Below are positions 1-10,866 of a stretch of DNA of 64,000 nucleotides, one piece after another. Each line of letters begins with the position of its first letter. The stretch's first letter is position 1. Origin of the DNA: CAWAMR01 sp963783095. GTDB lineage: Bacteria; Planctomycetota; Planctomycetia; Gemmatales; Gemmataceae. Below the pieces are notes generated by a model. It was not told the DNA's origin. It searched no databases and saw only the letters and a program-made list of their open reading frames with translations. The position numbers and the translations under genes were made by a program. Location: contig CAWAMR010000014.1 in assembly GCA_963783095.1 (NCBI GenBank), positions 496,001-560,000 on the forward strand, written 5' to 3'.

Positions 1-2
1 GA

Positions 3-119
3 CTTTCCGGGGCCGAGGCGGCAGCGCGAATTCCGATGCAAGTTGCGCAGGTGTTCATAGCCAAACGCCGCGTCCAAAAAATGCTCCAGGAAGAAGTTGC
101 CAAGCTGGAGAAAGCTTAG
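3..119 (+). CDS. C-terminal fragment of an unidentified protein
   Basis: An open frame enters from the window edge and stops at a TAG at 117-119, giving the last 38 residues. They are rich in Ala, Lys and Glu and end in a helical, charged stretch (QEEVAKLEKA). No motif is recognisable, so no function is proposed. It lies on the same strand as the kinase gene that follows about 80 bases later. Confidence 0.35.
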   Translation, partial: LSGAEAAARIPMQVAQVFIAKRRVQKMLQEEVAKLEKA

Positions 120-200
120 AGAAACCTTTTTCGCAAGCCGGTTCACGGCTGCATGAAAGCGGATACCAAATCCCACAACAGGATGTTTTGCGAGGCAGCA

Positions 201-3200
201 ATGAATGAATGTCCTTCCGCCACACAACTCAAGCAACTGCTCGATGAGCAACTGCTCGATGCCGAGCTTCGCCGGGTTTCGCTCCACGTCAGCCAGTGCC
301 AAACCTGCCAGGCTGCTTTGGAGGATCTGACAACAAGAATCGAGGTCGGCAGCGGTTCCATTTGCATGGTTGCGAAGAGTGCGAATCGTACGGATTCGCC
401 CGCTCCGTTTCTGACACATCTGAAGGAAACTGCCTTCCAGGCCGCTTTGAGTTTGCGGAATGCAAACAGGTTCGATACCTCGGCCGGCGACCTCAAGACC
501 GATGGGAGCGACCAGCCCGGAACCAGCCCGCCAGCGATCCCCGGATACGAAATCGTGAACGAGTTGGGACGGGGCGGCATGGGTGTCGTGTATCTGGCCC
601 GGCAGGTCGGTCTGAACCGGTTGGTTGCCCTCAAAATGATCCTGGCTGGGGCCAATGCGGGTGCCAGGGATCTGGAACGGTTCCGGCACGAGGCGGAAGC
701 CGTCGCCCGCCTGCGCCATCCAAACATCGTGCAGATCTACGACATCGGCGAATCCGGAGGCATTCCCTATTTCGCGCTCGAATTCGTCGAGGGGGGCAGC
801 CTGAGCAAGCGCCTGCGCGGCAAGCCCCAGGATCTTCGGCCAACTGCCGAATTGATTGAGACCCTCGCACGGACGGTTCACTTCGCACATCAACGCGGCA
901 TCGTTCACCGGGATTTGAAGCCCGCCAATATTCTTCTGGCAAGTGGGAGCGCAGGTGCAGTCCGAAGCAAGCGCCGGCACCGATGCTCTGCCGGCATTGA
1001 ATAACTACCAGCCGAAGATCACCGATTTCGGGCTTGCGAAGCGTCTCAATGAAGAAAGCAGTGGGACACAAAGCGGACAATTGGTGGGCACTCCCAGCTA
1101 CATGGCCCCCGAACAAGCCGGCAGCAAGATCGGCCTCATCGGAGCCTCAACCGATGTCTATGCTTTGGGGACAATCCTCTACGAGATGCTCACGGGTCGA
1201 CCGCCATTCAAAGGGGCAACCTCGCTGGACACAGTGATCCAGTTGATACACGAGGAGCCGATGCGGCCAAGCCAGCTCAGGCCGGATTTGCCGCTCGATT
1301 TGGAAACCATTTGTTTGAAATGTCTCAACAAGGATCCTGACCGGCGCTATCCAACGGCCGCCGCTCTCGCGGATGATCTGGAACGATTTCGCAAAGGCAA
1401 GCCGATCCTCGCCCGTCCCGTGGGATTTCCGGAACGTGCCTGGAAGTCCGCGCCGGCCGGCCACTGACCGCTGCCTTGATAGGAGGAATGGTTGTCAGCG
1501 TGCTGTTGGGCTTCGCGGGCATTATCTGGCAGTGGCATCATGCGACCCAGGCACGGGATATTGCCCAAAATGAAAACTACAACAAGGAGCTCCAGCGACA
1601 ACAGGCGGAACAGGCACGTGCTGAAGCCGTCGAGGAACGAAAGAAGACGCAACTTGCCCTTTACTTTGCCCGCATCACTCAAAGCCAGCTACAGTGGCGG
1701 CTGAGCAATGTGACTGGTGCCGTGAAGAGTCTCATGGCTTGTTTACCTATGCTCGATCAGGTCGACCCGCGCGAGCTGGGAGTGGTACTACTTGCTGGGT
1801 CTATTTCACTCCGAACTCTTTACGTTGAACCACACACCCGGCGGGAGCGGCGGCAACGCGGCATTTCACCCCGATGGCCGGACGATCGCCTCGTTGATCG
1901 GAGGATACTCCACGGATGATGAATCGCACTCGGGAGAGGTTCGCATCTGGGACGCTGCCACCGGCAAACTCATCAATACCTTTCACGCGCCCGGCACCGC
2001 TCATCGGCTCGTGTTCTGCAACGACGGCAAACGGCTGGCACTGGCAACCACGGATGGTTCGGTCCTCGTCTGGGAGTCGGCATCTGGCAAAGAGTTGTTG
2101 CGCATGCCCGCCAATGGACAGATGGTTGCAAGCGTCGCGTTCAGCCCCGACGGCAAACGACTGGCCTGGGCCAGTTGGGACCGGAGTGTGACCGTTTGCA
2201 ATGCCGCGACAGGACGGGACATTCGCCTCTTGCGGGGCCACACAGCACGTGTCCAGTGTGTGGCGTTTCACCCGGGTGGTGAGCTCATTGCATCCGGCGA
2301 TGCGGATGCCGTCGTCAAGATCTGGAATGCGAATACGGGCGAAGAAGTCACGAGTTCGCGGCCACAAAAGCCCCGTTTATGGAGTCGCATTCAGCTCAAA
2401 CGGTCAACTTCTGGCGACCGGGGGCAGCAACGGCAACCTGAAGATCTGGGACATGTCTACGAATCGGGTCATCCAGAGCTTGACGGGTCGATCGGGAGCG
2501 GTGTTGGACAGTTGCTTCAGCCCCGACGATCGCTATCTCGCCTACGGTGGCGGCGACGGCACCGTGCGCGTATGGGACTTGGAAGCAGGAATGGAACGGC
2601 TCATTTTCCGCGGGCATGCCGCTCCGGTGGAAAGCGTCAAGTTCAGTCCCGATGGTCAACGGCTGGTTTCCTCTAGCCCGTCCGAGGCGGTCGTCAAAGT
2701 GTGGGATTTCACGCGCCATCCCGAATACACCACCTTTGCACGCGTGCGCGGCAAGGAAAACGAGCAAGTCAAAGTGCGCGATCTCACGGCGCGCGCCGAT
2801 GCCGCTCTACTGGCCCGGACCGGCCCCGACATTGAGGCGCTCGCCTTTCACGCGGATCGTAAACACATCCTTTCGGTTGCCGTGGGAGGAAACCTGCAAA
2901 CCTGGGACGCTGCAACGGGAATGCTCAAGGAGCAACGATCGCTCGCGATGTGCGATGAACTGGTCAGCCCGGCAGTCATTGCCTCTTTCAGCAACGATGC
3001 GAAACATCTGGCAGCGCGGCGCGCGAGGATGGTCAGCTCGTCAAAATATGGGATACGAGCACTGGTGCGGAGGTTGTCACCTGCCGGGGGCATACTCTGC
3101 CGGTTACGTGCGTTCGTTTCAGTGCCGATGGTCAAAAGCTTGTCACGTGTGGATGCGACATTGCGGGGGCCGATCGGAAACACGAGATCAAGATTTGGAA

Positions 3201-3957
3201 TGCGGCGACGGGTACACAGCTTGCCGCCTGGGCCGGCAACGGATTGCTGTTCTGCGCTGCGTTCAGTCCGGACGGCCGTTGGGTGGCGTTAGGAGGACAG
3301 AACGGACTTTTCCTGGCCGACTGGTCCGGTTCGCGAAAAATGGTGAAATTGCCCGGCCACAAGAACAATGTTACCGCCGTGGTATTTAGTCGTGATGGGC
3401 GGTTGCTTGCCTCGGCGGGTGTCGAAGATCGAACGCTCAAAATCTGGGAGCTATCGGGTTTCGATCCGTCCATTCAGCCGGCACCACCGAGCGTTCACTC
3501 CCTTTCGGCACCTTCGTATCTATGCGACCTGGCATTCAGTCCCGATGGCAAGCGCCTGATCGGAATCAGCAGGGATGTGGTCAAGGTGTGGGATGTCCGC
3601 ACGCATCAGGAAGTGATTACTTTGCGCGGCGCCGCAACGTCACTGGGATCCCATCTTCAATCCGCGCGTGACCTTTAGCCACGACGGCAAACAGTTGCTC
3701 GGCACAAACTGGGATGAATCCGTTAGCATGTGGGATGCCGGCATTGTGGATGATGAAGACGGCTTGGCCAAGCATCAGGCCTCTCGTCGCCGGATTGCCG
3801 ATGCCCGCGCCCGTTACTGGCATCTTGAAGAGGCCGAGAACTGTATCGAACATCACAACAAGTCTGCTGCACTTTTCCACTTGCAACGGCTTGGAAATGC
3901 AGCCCTGCCTGCGCCCTTGCAGGCGCGAAGGACCGGCTCGCGATCCAGTTGAAATAG
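201..3957 (+). CDS. Zinc-finger/Ser-Thr kinase/WD40 receptor-like protein, frameshifted
   Basis: Joined segments give an anti-sigma-like zinc finger (HVSQCQTCQ), a Hanks-type kinase domain (GRGGMGVVY, HRDLKPANILL, DFGLAK, YMAPEQ), one membrane helix near 1490-1540, the WEWYYLLG motif that precedes WD40 repeats in planctomycete kinases, and about ten WD40 blades ending near 3750. A cytoplasmic kinase with an exported sensor domain is the usual reading. Seven single-base frameshifts are needed, near 947, 1446, 1770, 2350, 3015, 3650 and 3929; most are one G too many or too few. The corrected stop is the TAG at 3955. The start is the ATG at 201 after GAGG; the ATG at 153 is an alternative. Whether it is a real pseudogene or carries sequencing errors cannot be settled here, but errors are more likely. 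Confidence 0.8.
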
Positions 3958-4042
3958 CCGCCAGTGCCTCGTTAAGTTGGGGAATATGGTTTTGAGACTG
4001 TGAATACGGTTATCTTTACCTCGAAGAGGTTTCACAACACAG

Positions 4043-4073
4043 CCCAGGGTCGCCGTACTCGGCGCACCCTGGG
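4043..4073. repeat. Interspersed hairpin repeat, CCCAGGGT family
   Basis: A self-complementary unit with arms CCCAGGGT-CGCC and GGCG-C-ACCCTGGG lies between the end of the kinase gene and the end of aroA. The two genes converge, so it could act as a shared terminator. Related copies occur at 26787, 61205 and 61328. Confidence 0.75.
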
Positions 4074-4085
4074 ATCTTCCATTCC

Positions 4086-5465
4086 TCAGTTGAGACGCGA
4101 CAGATCTTGCCAGAAACCCGGATAGGTCTTGGCCACGCAGCCTGGATTACGAATCACGATTCCCGGAATCTTCAGACCGACGAGCGCCATGCTCATTGCC
4201 ATGCGGTGATCGTTGTAGGTATCGATGGCCGCGCCATGAAGCGGTCCCGGTGTGATCTTCAAGCCGTCCGCAAACTCCTCCACTGCCGCTCCGACTTTGC
4301 CAAGTTCCGCGGCGAGCGCGGCGATTCGATCCGTCTCTTTGTGGCGAATGTGGCCGACATTGCGAATGGTCGTCGGTCCTTCGGCAAAGCAGGCCACCGC
4401 GCCCAGCGTCATCACGGTATCGCTGATCGCGTTCATATCGACATCGACGCCGCGAAGTTTCCCGCCATGAACGGTAATGCCGGAGGAGCATTTCTCGACC
4501 CGGCAACCCATTTGCTCCAGGACATCGACGAAGTGAATATCCCCCTGCAGCGATTGATCGGTGAGGCCAACGACGGTGACATGACCGCCGAGAATGGCGG
4601 CAGCAGCGAAGAAATAACTGGCCGCTGAAGCATCGGGTTCGATTACGTATTCCGATGAAGCTGGGGGAAACCAAGCAGCATCCGTTGCAGTGAAGGTGGA
4701 ACCGGTCGATTGGATGGGAGTCCCAAAATCTTTCATCATCTGAAGAGTCATTTCCACATAAGGAACGGAAACCAGTGGGCCATCCAGTTCGATGTGGACT
4801 TCATCTCCGGTTCCCGCAGGCGCGACCATTAATAATGCACTCAAGAATTGGCTGCTGATGTCTCCTCGAATCTTGACGCGGTCATTCTTCCAGCCTCGAA
4901 GACCATTGCCGCGAATGATGACGGGCGGACATCCTGTTCCATTTTCACTCCGTGCTTCAACGCCCAGTTCACGAAGCGCGGATAAAAGGTCTTCGATAGG
5001 GCGTTCGCGCATTCGAGCAATGCCATCCAGTTGAATGGGTTGCCTACCTAGGCTGGCAAGAGCCGCGAGGAATCGCATGGAAGTGCCGGAATTTGCAACA
5101 AACAGCTTTGCAGGCCGAAGGTCGAATGTGCAACGAAGTTTCTCGAATCGCGCCGTTGCGGAAGAATCCTGACGATCCAGTGGGATTGAATGATGATTCC
5201 CATCAAATCGGATGGTCGATCTTTCCCAATCCACATCTAATCGAAAACCAAGTTCCTGAAGCGCGTTCACCATCACTTCGGTGTCTTCGCTTCGCAACGC
5301 ACCATATAAAGTGCAGCCGTTGATCCCTGCGTTCAGTGCCGCCAGTATCAGCGCTCGGTTGGTGATGCTTTTCGATCCCGGAACGCCGACGCTCGCCGAC
5401 AAACCACCACCCTTCCAGGGTTTGATCTCCAGCGTTTCCGGGTAACTCCAGGGTTGCTCACTCAT
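4086..5465 (-). CDS. aroA: 3-phosphoshikimate 1-carboxyvinyltransferase (EPSP synthase)
   Basis: Makes 5-enolpyruvylshikimate-3-phosphate from shikimate-3-phosphate and phosphoenolpyruvate, the sixth step of the shikimate pathway, in the cytosol. The 459-residue protein is full length and shows the family landmarks in order: PGSKSITNRAL near the start, NSGTSMRFL, RERPIEDLL, the GDISSQFLSALL substrate loop, the HKETDR segment and the C-terminal YNDHRMAMSMAL. Its ATG overlaps the end of truA by 8 bases, so the two genes are probably translated together. The frame is intact, unlike truA. Confidence 0.97.
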   Translation of the reverse strand: MSEQPWSYPETLEIKPWKGGGLSASVGVPGSKSITNRALILAALNAGINGCTLYGALRSEDTEVMVNALQELGFRLDVDWERSTIRFDGNHHSIPLDRQDSSATARFEKLRCTFDLRPAKLFVANSGTSMRFLAALASLGRQPIQLDGIARMRERPIEDLLSALRELGVEARSENGTGCPPVIIRGNGLRGWKNDRVKIRGDISSQFLSALLMVAPAGTGDEVHIELDGPLVSVPYVEMTLQMMKDFGTPIQSTGSTFTATDAAWFPPASSEYVIEPDASAASYFFAAAAILGGHVTVVGLTDQSLQGDIHFVDVLEQMGCRVEKCSSGITVHGGKLRGVDVDMNAISDTVMTLGAVACFAEGPTTIRNVGHIRHKETDRIAALAAELGKVGAAVEEFADGLKITPGPLHGAAIDTYNDHRMAMSMALVGLKIPGIVIRNPGCVAKTYPGFWQDLSRLN

Positions 5466-6191
5466 ACGTCACCCTCACCAAATACAAACCCTCCGGCGGC
5501 GCGGTGTGTCCTGCCACCCGTCGATCTTCCGCTTGCAGAATTTCCGCAATGCGCTCTTCGGGCCAAAAACCCCTGCCGACGTTGATGAGCGTGCCCGCGA
5601 TCGAACGTACCATGTTATACAGAAACCCATCGGCCTCGATGTCGATCCAGATATACTCCCCCACCCGATTCACCGATAAATGCGTGATGGTGCGAATGCT
5701 TGAGCTGCGATTGGGCCATTCGGTTTCAAAGCTATGAAAATCGTGCCGGCCCACCAGACAGCAGCTCGCGCGAGCCATCGCCGCTGCATCCAGAGGCTGT
5801 CGGCTGCGCATGGCGTGCCGTCGCATGAACGGGCTGTGCAAAAGCATCGTGGATTACATAGCGGTAGAGTTTTCGCAGAGCATGTTTCTTGGCATCGAAA
5901 CCTGGATCGACCTCAACGCCATCGCGGACAGCAACATCATCGGGCAGGCAGGCGTTCAGGCGGCGCGATCACGAACGGTGTAAGTTGGTTCTTGGTATGA
6001 AAGTTGACGACTTGACCCAGGGCATGAACACCGGCATCGGTTCGACCGCTGGCATTGGCAAAAGGCCGATGCCCGGTCACGCTCAGAAGAGCCGTTTCGA
6101 GGGTATCCTGCACGGTACGCCGGCCGGGTTGAATCTGCCAGCCTTGAAAATCGGTGCCGTCGTAAGACAGGGTTAGTTTGATGTTGCGCAT
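5458..6191 (-). CDS. truA: tRNA pseudouridine(38-40) synthase TruA, frameshifted
   Basis: Isomerises uridine 38-40 in the tRNA anticodon stem-loop. The N-terminal part reads MRNIKLTLSYDGTDFQGWQ and contains the catalytic aspartate in the motif SGRTDAGVHALGQV. The C-terminal part has VGRHDFHSFE, the GFLYNMVRSIAGTL segment and a PPEGLYLVRV end. Two extra bases, one C near 5965 and one G near 5850, break the frame. Removing them gives about 243 residues through LNACLPDDVAV and YRYVIHDLLHSPFMRR, a normal TruA length. It lies just upstream of aroA and overlaps it. Confidence 0.9.
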
Positions 6192-6214
6192 AGATTCAAA
6201 CTGAACTCACCGAA

Positions 6215-6553
6215 TCACGAAGATACCAATGGTGAGGGTTCCAGTTGCGCGGGACTCATCGGACGAGTGCCAACACCATTTTTTTCGCGATGTTCCTTGA
6301 TCCAGTCCCAGGCTATTTTCGGGAGCGTACCGGAAGCATCATTGCCTGCTTCGAGAACCAGCAGGTTTATCTTGTCATCGAGATGTGGTCTAAGTTTTTG
6401 GTAGATGCCTTGGGCGTTCAAATCGGTTGCGACCAGCCAGGTACCGAACATGAAGTGCCACCAATTCTCAAATTCGGTCAACTCATCAAATAGTGATTGA
6501 TAGCGCTCGGAGGGTCCGTTGAAGTCATAGCTGATGACGTAAATCTTTTTCAT
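6215..6553 (-). CDS. SinR-like small protein of unknown function
   Basis: The protein starts MKKIYVISYDFNGPSERY and continues through FENWWHFMFGTWLVATD and INLLVLEAG to IAWDWIKEHRE. This layout (short beta strand, WWH-x-TW-x-V-x-TD, then a leucine-rich strand) resembles small proteins annotated as the SinR family, which may have a Cas2-like ferredoxin fold. That fold link is inference; no CRISPR array or other cas gene is present. The ATG at 6551-6553 is preferred over an upstream in-frame codon because homologous proteins start at this strand. The last 20 residues are probably a variable tail. Confidence 0.6.
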   Translation of the reverse strand: MKKIYVISYDFNGPSERYQSLFDELTEFENWWHFMFGTWLVATDLNAQGIYQKLRPHLDDKINLLVLEAGNDASGTLPKIAWDWIKEHREKNGVGTRPMSPAQLEPSPLVSS

Positions 6554-6741
6554 GGCACGGTCTCTCTTTGTTGAGGTGATCGCCTCGATCACGGTCATTC
6601 GTGAAGAGAGGGTATCTTGTGGTTCGTTCTTTTTGGAACCACCTTTCGGAGGAGGAATGGCTTTTCTCCTTGGTATCTATCCATCGCCGCAATTGATCTC
6701 GTGCATTGTACCAAATCAGTGGCCATTTGTGGATGAGAACT

Positions 6742-8275
6742 TCAACAAAGAGGGGATAACGCATAACTCGTCAGGGTAACCTGCCCGGCTTTTGGATGCG
6801 GTAGGCTTGCGCTATTGAGCCAACCCTTCAATGATTGGAAAAGTGGCGGCTGATACCACTCCAATATGCGCGGCAGCGAGTACGCTTTATCCATTTTGGG
6901 CAGCAACTTCCGCTCGCGGGCGATCGAACTCTTGGTTTGTCGTTGGAAATAATCCTTGGCCCGAGTCACGCAAAATCGGGCAGATCACCTACGGCGATTT
7001 GGACGTTGTTGTGCTCGCGGATCGTGCCCTTGGCATAGTGAAGCGCTGCAAGGGCAATGTTATAGTTCCCGACGGCCGTGTATTCCAACTGGAGCGCTGA
7101 AACAAAGTCGGACTGGGCTTGGTGAATGGTGATCAAGGGATCTCTGCCTTTTCGGACCTGGGCGAACAAACCTTCCAACTTCTGGGCGAGGGCTATGCGT
7201 CGTTCCTGTTGCGCCTCGATTTCTCCGTGATAGTAAGCTAGAACCTGGTTGATACGCTTCACAAGTCGTTCCGTCTTTACCTCCTCATCTCTGAGTGTTA
7301 CATACGCCCGGGCCAGTCCCAACTTCGAGGTTTTGAGAGAAAATTTCGAATTGCTGAAACCGACCAGCAACTGTCGAATCTCGATATCGCTCTCGAAGCG
7401 ATGCGCAGTTCAGGTCGATTGGCAAGTGCTTCCTTGACTGCCCGAGTGTAGTCCAGCTCACAAGCAGCTGTCGTGGGAGCATCTGCCGGGACCAAATGTT
7501 TGCCGTCCTCAGCTGGCAAACCGAGCACATCTCGGAACTGACGTTCGGCTTCTTGAACCTTGGCGAGTTCTTTGAGACGTTGCGATCGGAAATTCTCGAG
7601 CACGGCACGAACCTGCGCCAACTCTGGAATAGTCGCCGTGCCGATGTCATACTTCTCCTTGACCAACTCCCAGATCGGGAACGATTGTCGGATTGCTTGT
7701 TCCACGGAATACAGGGCAAAGTATTGCTCGTAAAGAATCCAATACGCGGTTTCGACGTTGAGCAACAGCCTATTCACATCCCGTTCAAACTCCAATCGAG
7801 GCTGATCGGTTCGGAGCCGGGCGATCAGTATCCATGTCGGTTGTTCCTCAATCCGCTCTTCCGAGCGTTCGTCGAACTTGGCCGGAGCGCGTTTAATGTT
7901 CGTGCTGGTGGTCTTAAGATCGAAAGCGAAGGCCCGAATGGAATCGCCGGGTTTGGCCGGTGAAGTATCGTCCACGTACGGAATTGGTCCCTTATCGATC
8001 AAACCTGTGGGAGCACCAAGGAGATTGGAAAGCGGCTTGACCGCCTTGGAATCACGATTACCCGATTCCAGAGCGATGGCAATTGCTTCCTTGAGGGTGA
8101 TGTAACGGATCGCACGGCCCGCAAGTGGATCCTTGGCTTTTGGCTTGTCGGATTTCTCCTCCGCTGCACGAGCGAACGGTTCGGAACCGAATAGTCCCAA
8201 TCCGACGAGCAGACCAAGACTCAAAGCATAGTGGTTGAATCGAGTGGGAAATAGGGAAGGACGTTCTCGCGACAC
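6742..8275 (-). CDS. TolC-family outer membrane efflux protein, frameshifted and shortened
   Basis: An outer-membrane channel component of tripartite efflux. A signal peptide ends near FARAA. It is followed by helical repeat segments typical of planctomycete TolC-like proteins: VETAYWILYEQYFALYS, the PELAQVRA helix, ANRPELRIASR, a second-repeat YNIALAALHYAKGTI and a charged tail. Two missing bases, near 7375 and 6967, split the frame. The start is probably the GTG at 8273-8275 behind GGAGG. Between RQLL and GLARAYVTLRDEE roughly 60-70 residues expected in this family, including the beta strands of the second repeat, are absent. This is either an internal deletion or an assembly loss. No pump or adaptor gene lies next to it. 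Confidence 0.75.
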
Positions 8276-8375
8276 GGTAAGAGCCTCCATGTTCAAACCA
8301 TTGAATCTTATGGTTGAATTGTGACTCTAACATCAACAAGGCTTGTTTTGCAATCCGAGGCTACGATGGTATGGA

Positions 8376-8588
8376 CTATATTTGAGAATTCACTTCGATA
8401 ACACCAACCGCCATCCGCCATCGAACCTCCGATACCAGGATTGCTCGTCCTTCTCGACAGTCTTTCTGTCCAACTTCGATGGACTGCCGGACACAGACTT
8501 GGTACAAAAGGTCATCCCATATTGCATCATCGGGAGGTGTTCCACAAGGATGCCGAGCTTCTGCCTTAATCGATCCAGTTTCCGGCAT
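8376..8588 (-). CDS. Addiction-module antitoxin-like protein, likely with two compensating frameshifts
   Basis: The central stretch DDAIWDDLLYQVCVRQSIE followed by G-x-x-D-x-x-x-GR resembles a small planctomycete antitoxin-like family that contains YEIYVRQKIEAGLAD and a conserved GR. The preceding RHPCGTPPDD becomes RHLVEHLPDD if one C is removed near 8541 and one C added near 8527, which fits the family better. No toxin gene adjoins it: the next gene downstream on this strand is the TolC-like protein. It is either an orphan antitoxin or a stand-alone regulator. The assignment rests on pattern memory. Confidence 0.45.
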   Translation of the reverse strand: MPETGSIKAEARHPCGTPPDDAIWDDLLYQVCVRQSIEVGQKDCREGRAILVSEVRWRMAVGVIEVNSQI

Positions 8589-8602
8589 TGAGCTTCTCCT
8601 GG

Positions 8603-9601
8603 TTAACCATTCTCCCCTGTGGTCAATACTAACGCGGCCTCAACATCCTGCAGGGCCTCAATGGCCTCCGCGTATTCTGGGGTAAATTCAATAGCTTTAC
8701 GGAAACTGTCGGCAGCTTCGGCGAGTCGCCCCTGGCCGCGCAGAACCAATCCGAGATTGTGGTGGGCCTCATCGATCTGCCCGTTCGGACAGAGAGTCGC
8801 TCGTCTATGCGTTTCCTCAGCCTGTGACAGCTTGCCTTGCCGTGCCTGACAAGCACCGAGAAAGACATAGCTTGCCCCTTCGTCCGGATCTTCGTCGATT
8901 GCCTTTTGATACCACTCCTCAGCGATCTTGAGGTCGCCGCGGTAACGGTACAAATGTCCCAACTGGTTATAGATACCCCAGCGCCATTCCTCGAACTGCT
9001 CAATTGCATCCAGATAGACGCGGATGGCTTCTTCGTAGCGCGTCATTTTATAGAGCATTTCGGCATACTTGTGAATGACCCAGAGATCGTCTGGATGGGT
9101 CTCAAGCCAACGCGAGGCCAAGACAACTGTGGTCGCGGCTTGATCGTTACGAAATGCCAAACTGATCATTTCTTCCGTCTGCCCCTTATTTCCCCGTCGA
9201 AAATCATGCCACGCTGCCAGCTTGTCATGTGCCTGTTCATTTTCGGGGGCGACGCGAACTGCTCTCTCGTATGCTTCCTGTGCGAGCCGGTATTGACCCT
9301 GAGCCTTGTAGATGTCGCCTTGGCACCAGTAGGCAACTGCTTCGTCGGGCAATAATTCGGCAGCGCATTGGGATCTCGCCAGCGCTTCCGGATACATCTT
9401 GCGAGCAGAAAAACAGTTTGCAAGGAACAGGTGTGTGAATGGGTCTTTGGGATCGAGATCAAGCAACCGCTCGTAAACTTGTTGGGCCTCTTCCAAGCGG
9501 CCCGCCTTCATATACAATTGTCCAAGTTTCTGAAATGGCGCTGAATCCGTCGGCCGTTCTTCCAAAAGGGCCAGCACGTCGTCGATTGACTCCGATTCCA
9601 T
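8603..9601 (-). CDS. TPR-repeat protein
   Basis: Starting at MESESIDDVL, the protein is built almost wholly of tetratricopeptide repeats, for example APFQKLGQLYMKAGRLEEA, WGIYNQLGHLYRYRGDL, ASYVFLGACQARQGKL and AHHNLGLVLRGQGRLAEA. There is no signal peptide at this start, so a cytoplasmic scaffolding role is likely; the partner is unknown. The ATG at 9599-9601 follows GGGGAAAACGAA and sits 13 bases from the end of the antitoxin gene. An upstream in-frame extension overlaps that gene and has no conserved look. Confidence 0.8.
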   Translation of the reverse strand: MESESIDDVLALLEERPTDSAPFQKLGQLYMKAGRLEEAQQVYERLLDLDPKDPFTHLFLANCFSARKMYPEALARSQCAAELLPDEAVAYWCQGDIYKAQGQYRLAQEAYERAVRVAPENEQAHDKLAAWHDFRRGNKGQTEEMISLAFRNDQAATTVVLASRWLETHPDDLWVIHKYAEMLYKMTRYEEAIRVYLDAIEQFEEWRWGIYNQLGHLYRYRGDLKIAEEWYQKAIDEDPDEGASYVFLGACQARQGKLSQAEETHRRATLCPNGQIDEAHHNLGLVLRGQGRLAEAADSFRKAIEFTPEYAEAIEALQDVEAALVLTTGENG

Positions 9602-9614
9602 TTCGTTTTCCCCG

Positions 9615-9830
9615 CTACGACAGTTCCAAAACCCAAAAATCCTCCGGCAATGGCGCGTCAATATCAGGAGAGGGCTGAAACGCACCGACATGCAGACCCG
9701 GAATGCGTGCAGTCTGTTCTGCACATGGAACTAATTTGGCAAGAGGTGTTGCGTTCTTGCCCAGAAGAACGATAGCCAGAGCTTCGCTCAAGCGGGCAGG
9801 TAACTCGCGAAGATCGATTGTCGTCAACAT
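9615..9830 (-). CDS. Phd/YefM-type antitoxin-like protein
   Basis: A 71-residue protein with the N-terminal MLTTIDLRELPARLSEAL, which matches the DNA-binding start of Phd/YefM-type antitoxins, then PLAKLVPC and the tail GLHVGAFQPSPDIDAPLPEDFW, the toxin-binding style end common in planctomycete members. The beta hairpin between LLGKN and ATPLAK is shorter than usual. The expected PIN-domain toxin is not next to it: downstream is a TPR gene, upstream is asd. It appears to be a solitary antitoxin. Confidence 0.65.
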   Translation of the reverse strand: MLTTIDLRELPARLSEALAIVLLGKNATPLAKLVPCAEQTARIPGLHVGAFQPSPDIDAPLPEDFWVLELS

Positions 9831-9848
9831 CTCCCAACCTCTTTCTCT

Positions 9849-10866
9849 TTACTTCAACAACCCCCGCCTCACCAGTTCTTGCGCAACTTGCACCGCATTC
9901 GTCGCAGCGCCCTTGCGCAGATTGTCTGCGACGACCCAGAGATTGAGCGTGTTCGGGTTGCTCGGATCTTTCCGAACTCGGCCGACAAAGGTGTGATCCT
10001 TCCCGGCAGCGTGTATCGGCTGCGGAAACTCGCCTTTCAGTTCATCCATCAAGACTACTCCGGGAGCATGTCGCAGCGCTGCCTTGGCTTCTTCCACGCT
10101 GATCGGTCGGTGAAACTCGACGTTGATCGACTCGGCATGACTGACCATAACCGGTACGCGCACGCAGGTCGGCGAGACGCCGATCGTTTCATCGCCCATG
10201 ATCTTGCGGGTCTCGTTGATGACCTTGTTCTCCTCCTCGGTGTAGCCGTTGGGGTCGAGCGTCCAGTCGAGCGTAATGACATTCCCGGCCAACTGGCCGC
10301 GATGGGCAGTCGGCTTGGGGACGGGATCGCCTTTGGCAAACGCACTTAGTTGCGCCCGGAAATCCTGCAATCCCGTGGCACCTTTACCCGATGACGATTG
10401 ATAGGTGGAAACGATTACGCGCCGAACCCCGGCCAACTTGTGCAGCGGGTTTAGAGCAACACAAAGCGGGATCGCCACGCAGTTTGGGTTGGCGACGATG
10501 CCCTTGCGGATGTACAGCAATTGATCGGCATTCACTTCCGGAACGACGAGCGGAACATCCGGGTCCATGCGCCAGGCCGAGGAGTTATCGACGACGATCG
10601 CACCGGCCTTGGCGGCGATGGGGCTGAACTCCTTGCTGATCGACGACGGAGTGCTGGAGAGAACGAGTTGAACCCCGGCAAAAGCTTCGGGGCGGATCGG
10701 CTCAACGGTGTAGGTTTTGCCGCCGAACTCGATCGGTTTCCCAGCGCCTGCGCTCCGAGGCGAGGAATTTGATCGACTTCACCTTGAAATCGCGTTCCAG
10801 AAGAACTTGCCGCATCAAATCGCCTACTGCGCCGGTCGCACCGACTACCGCCACGCTGGGTAACAC
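9849..10866 (-). CDS. asd: Aspartate-semialdehyde dehydrogenase, frameshifted
   Basis: Reduces aspartyl phosphate to aspartate semialdehyde with NADPH, feeding lysine/diaminopimelate, threonine and methionine synthesis. The N-terminal VAVVGATGAVGDLMRQVL is the NADP-binding loop. The catalytic cysteine is in VANPNCVAIPL, and QSSSGKGATGL, SHAESINVEFHRPIS and the C-terminal NLRKGAATNAVQVAQ are typical. One extra G near 10747 breaks the frame; removing it gives SERSAGKPIEFGGKTY and about 338 residues. The start is the GTG at 10864-10866, five bases after GGAG. Confidence 0.93.

Noticed and set aside
201..3957. Programmed ribosomal frameshifting in the kinase and ribosomal genes
   Set aside because: Shifts go both ways, occur up to seven times in one gene, have no common slippery site and hit genes never known to frameshift. 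Sequence error is simpler.
6215..6553. CRISPR-Cas remnant (Cas2-like protein)
   Set aside because: No repeat-spacer array and no other cas gene are near. The similarity is at most to a shared small fold.
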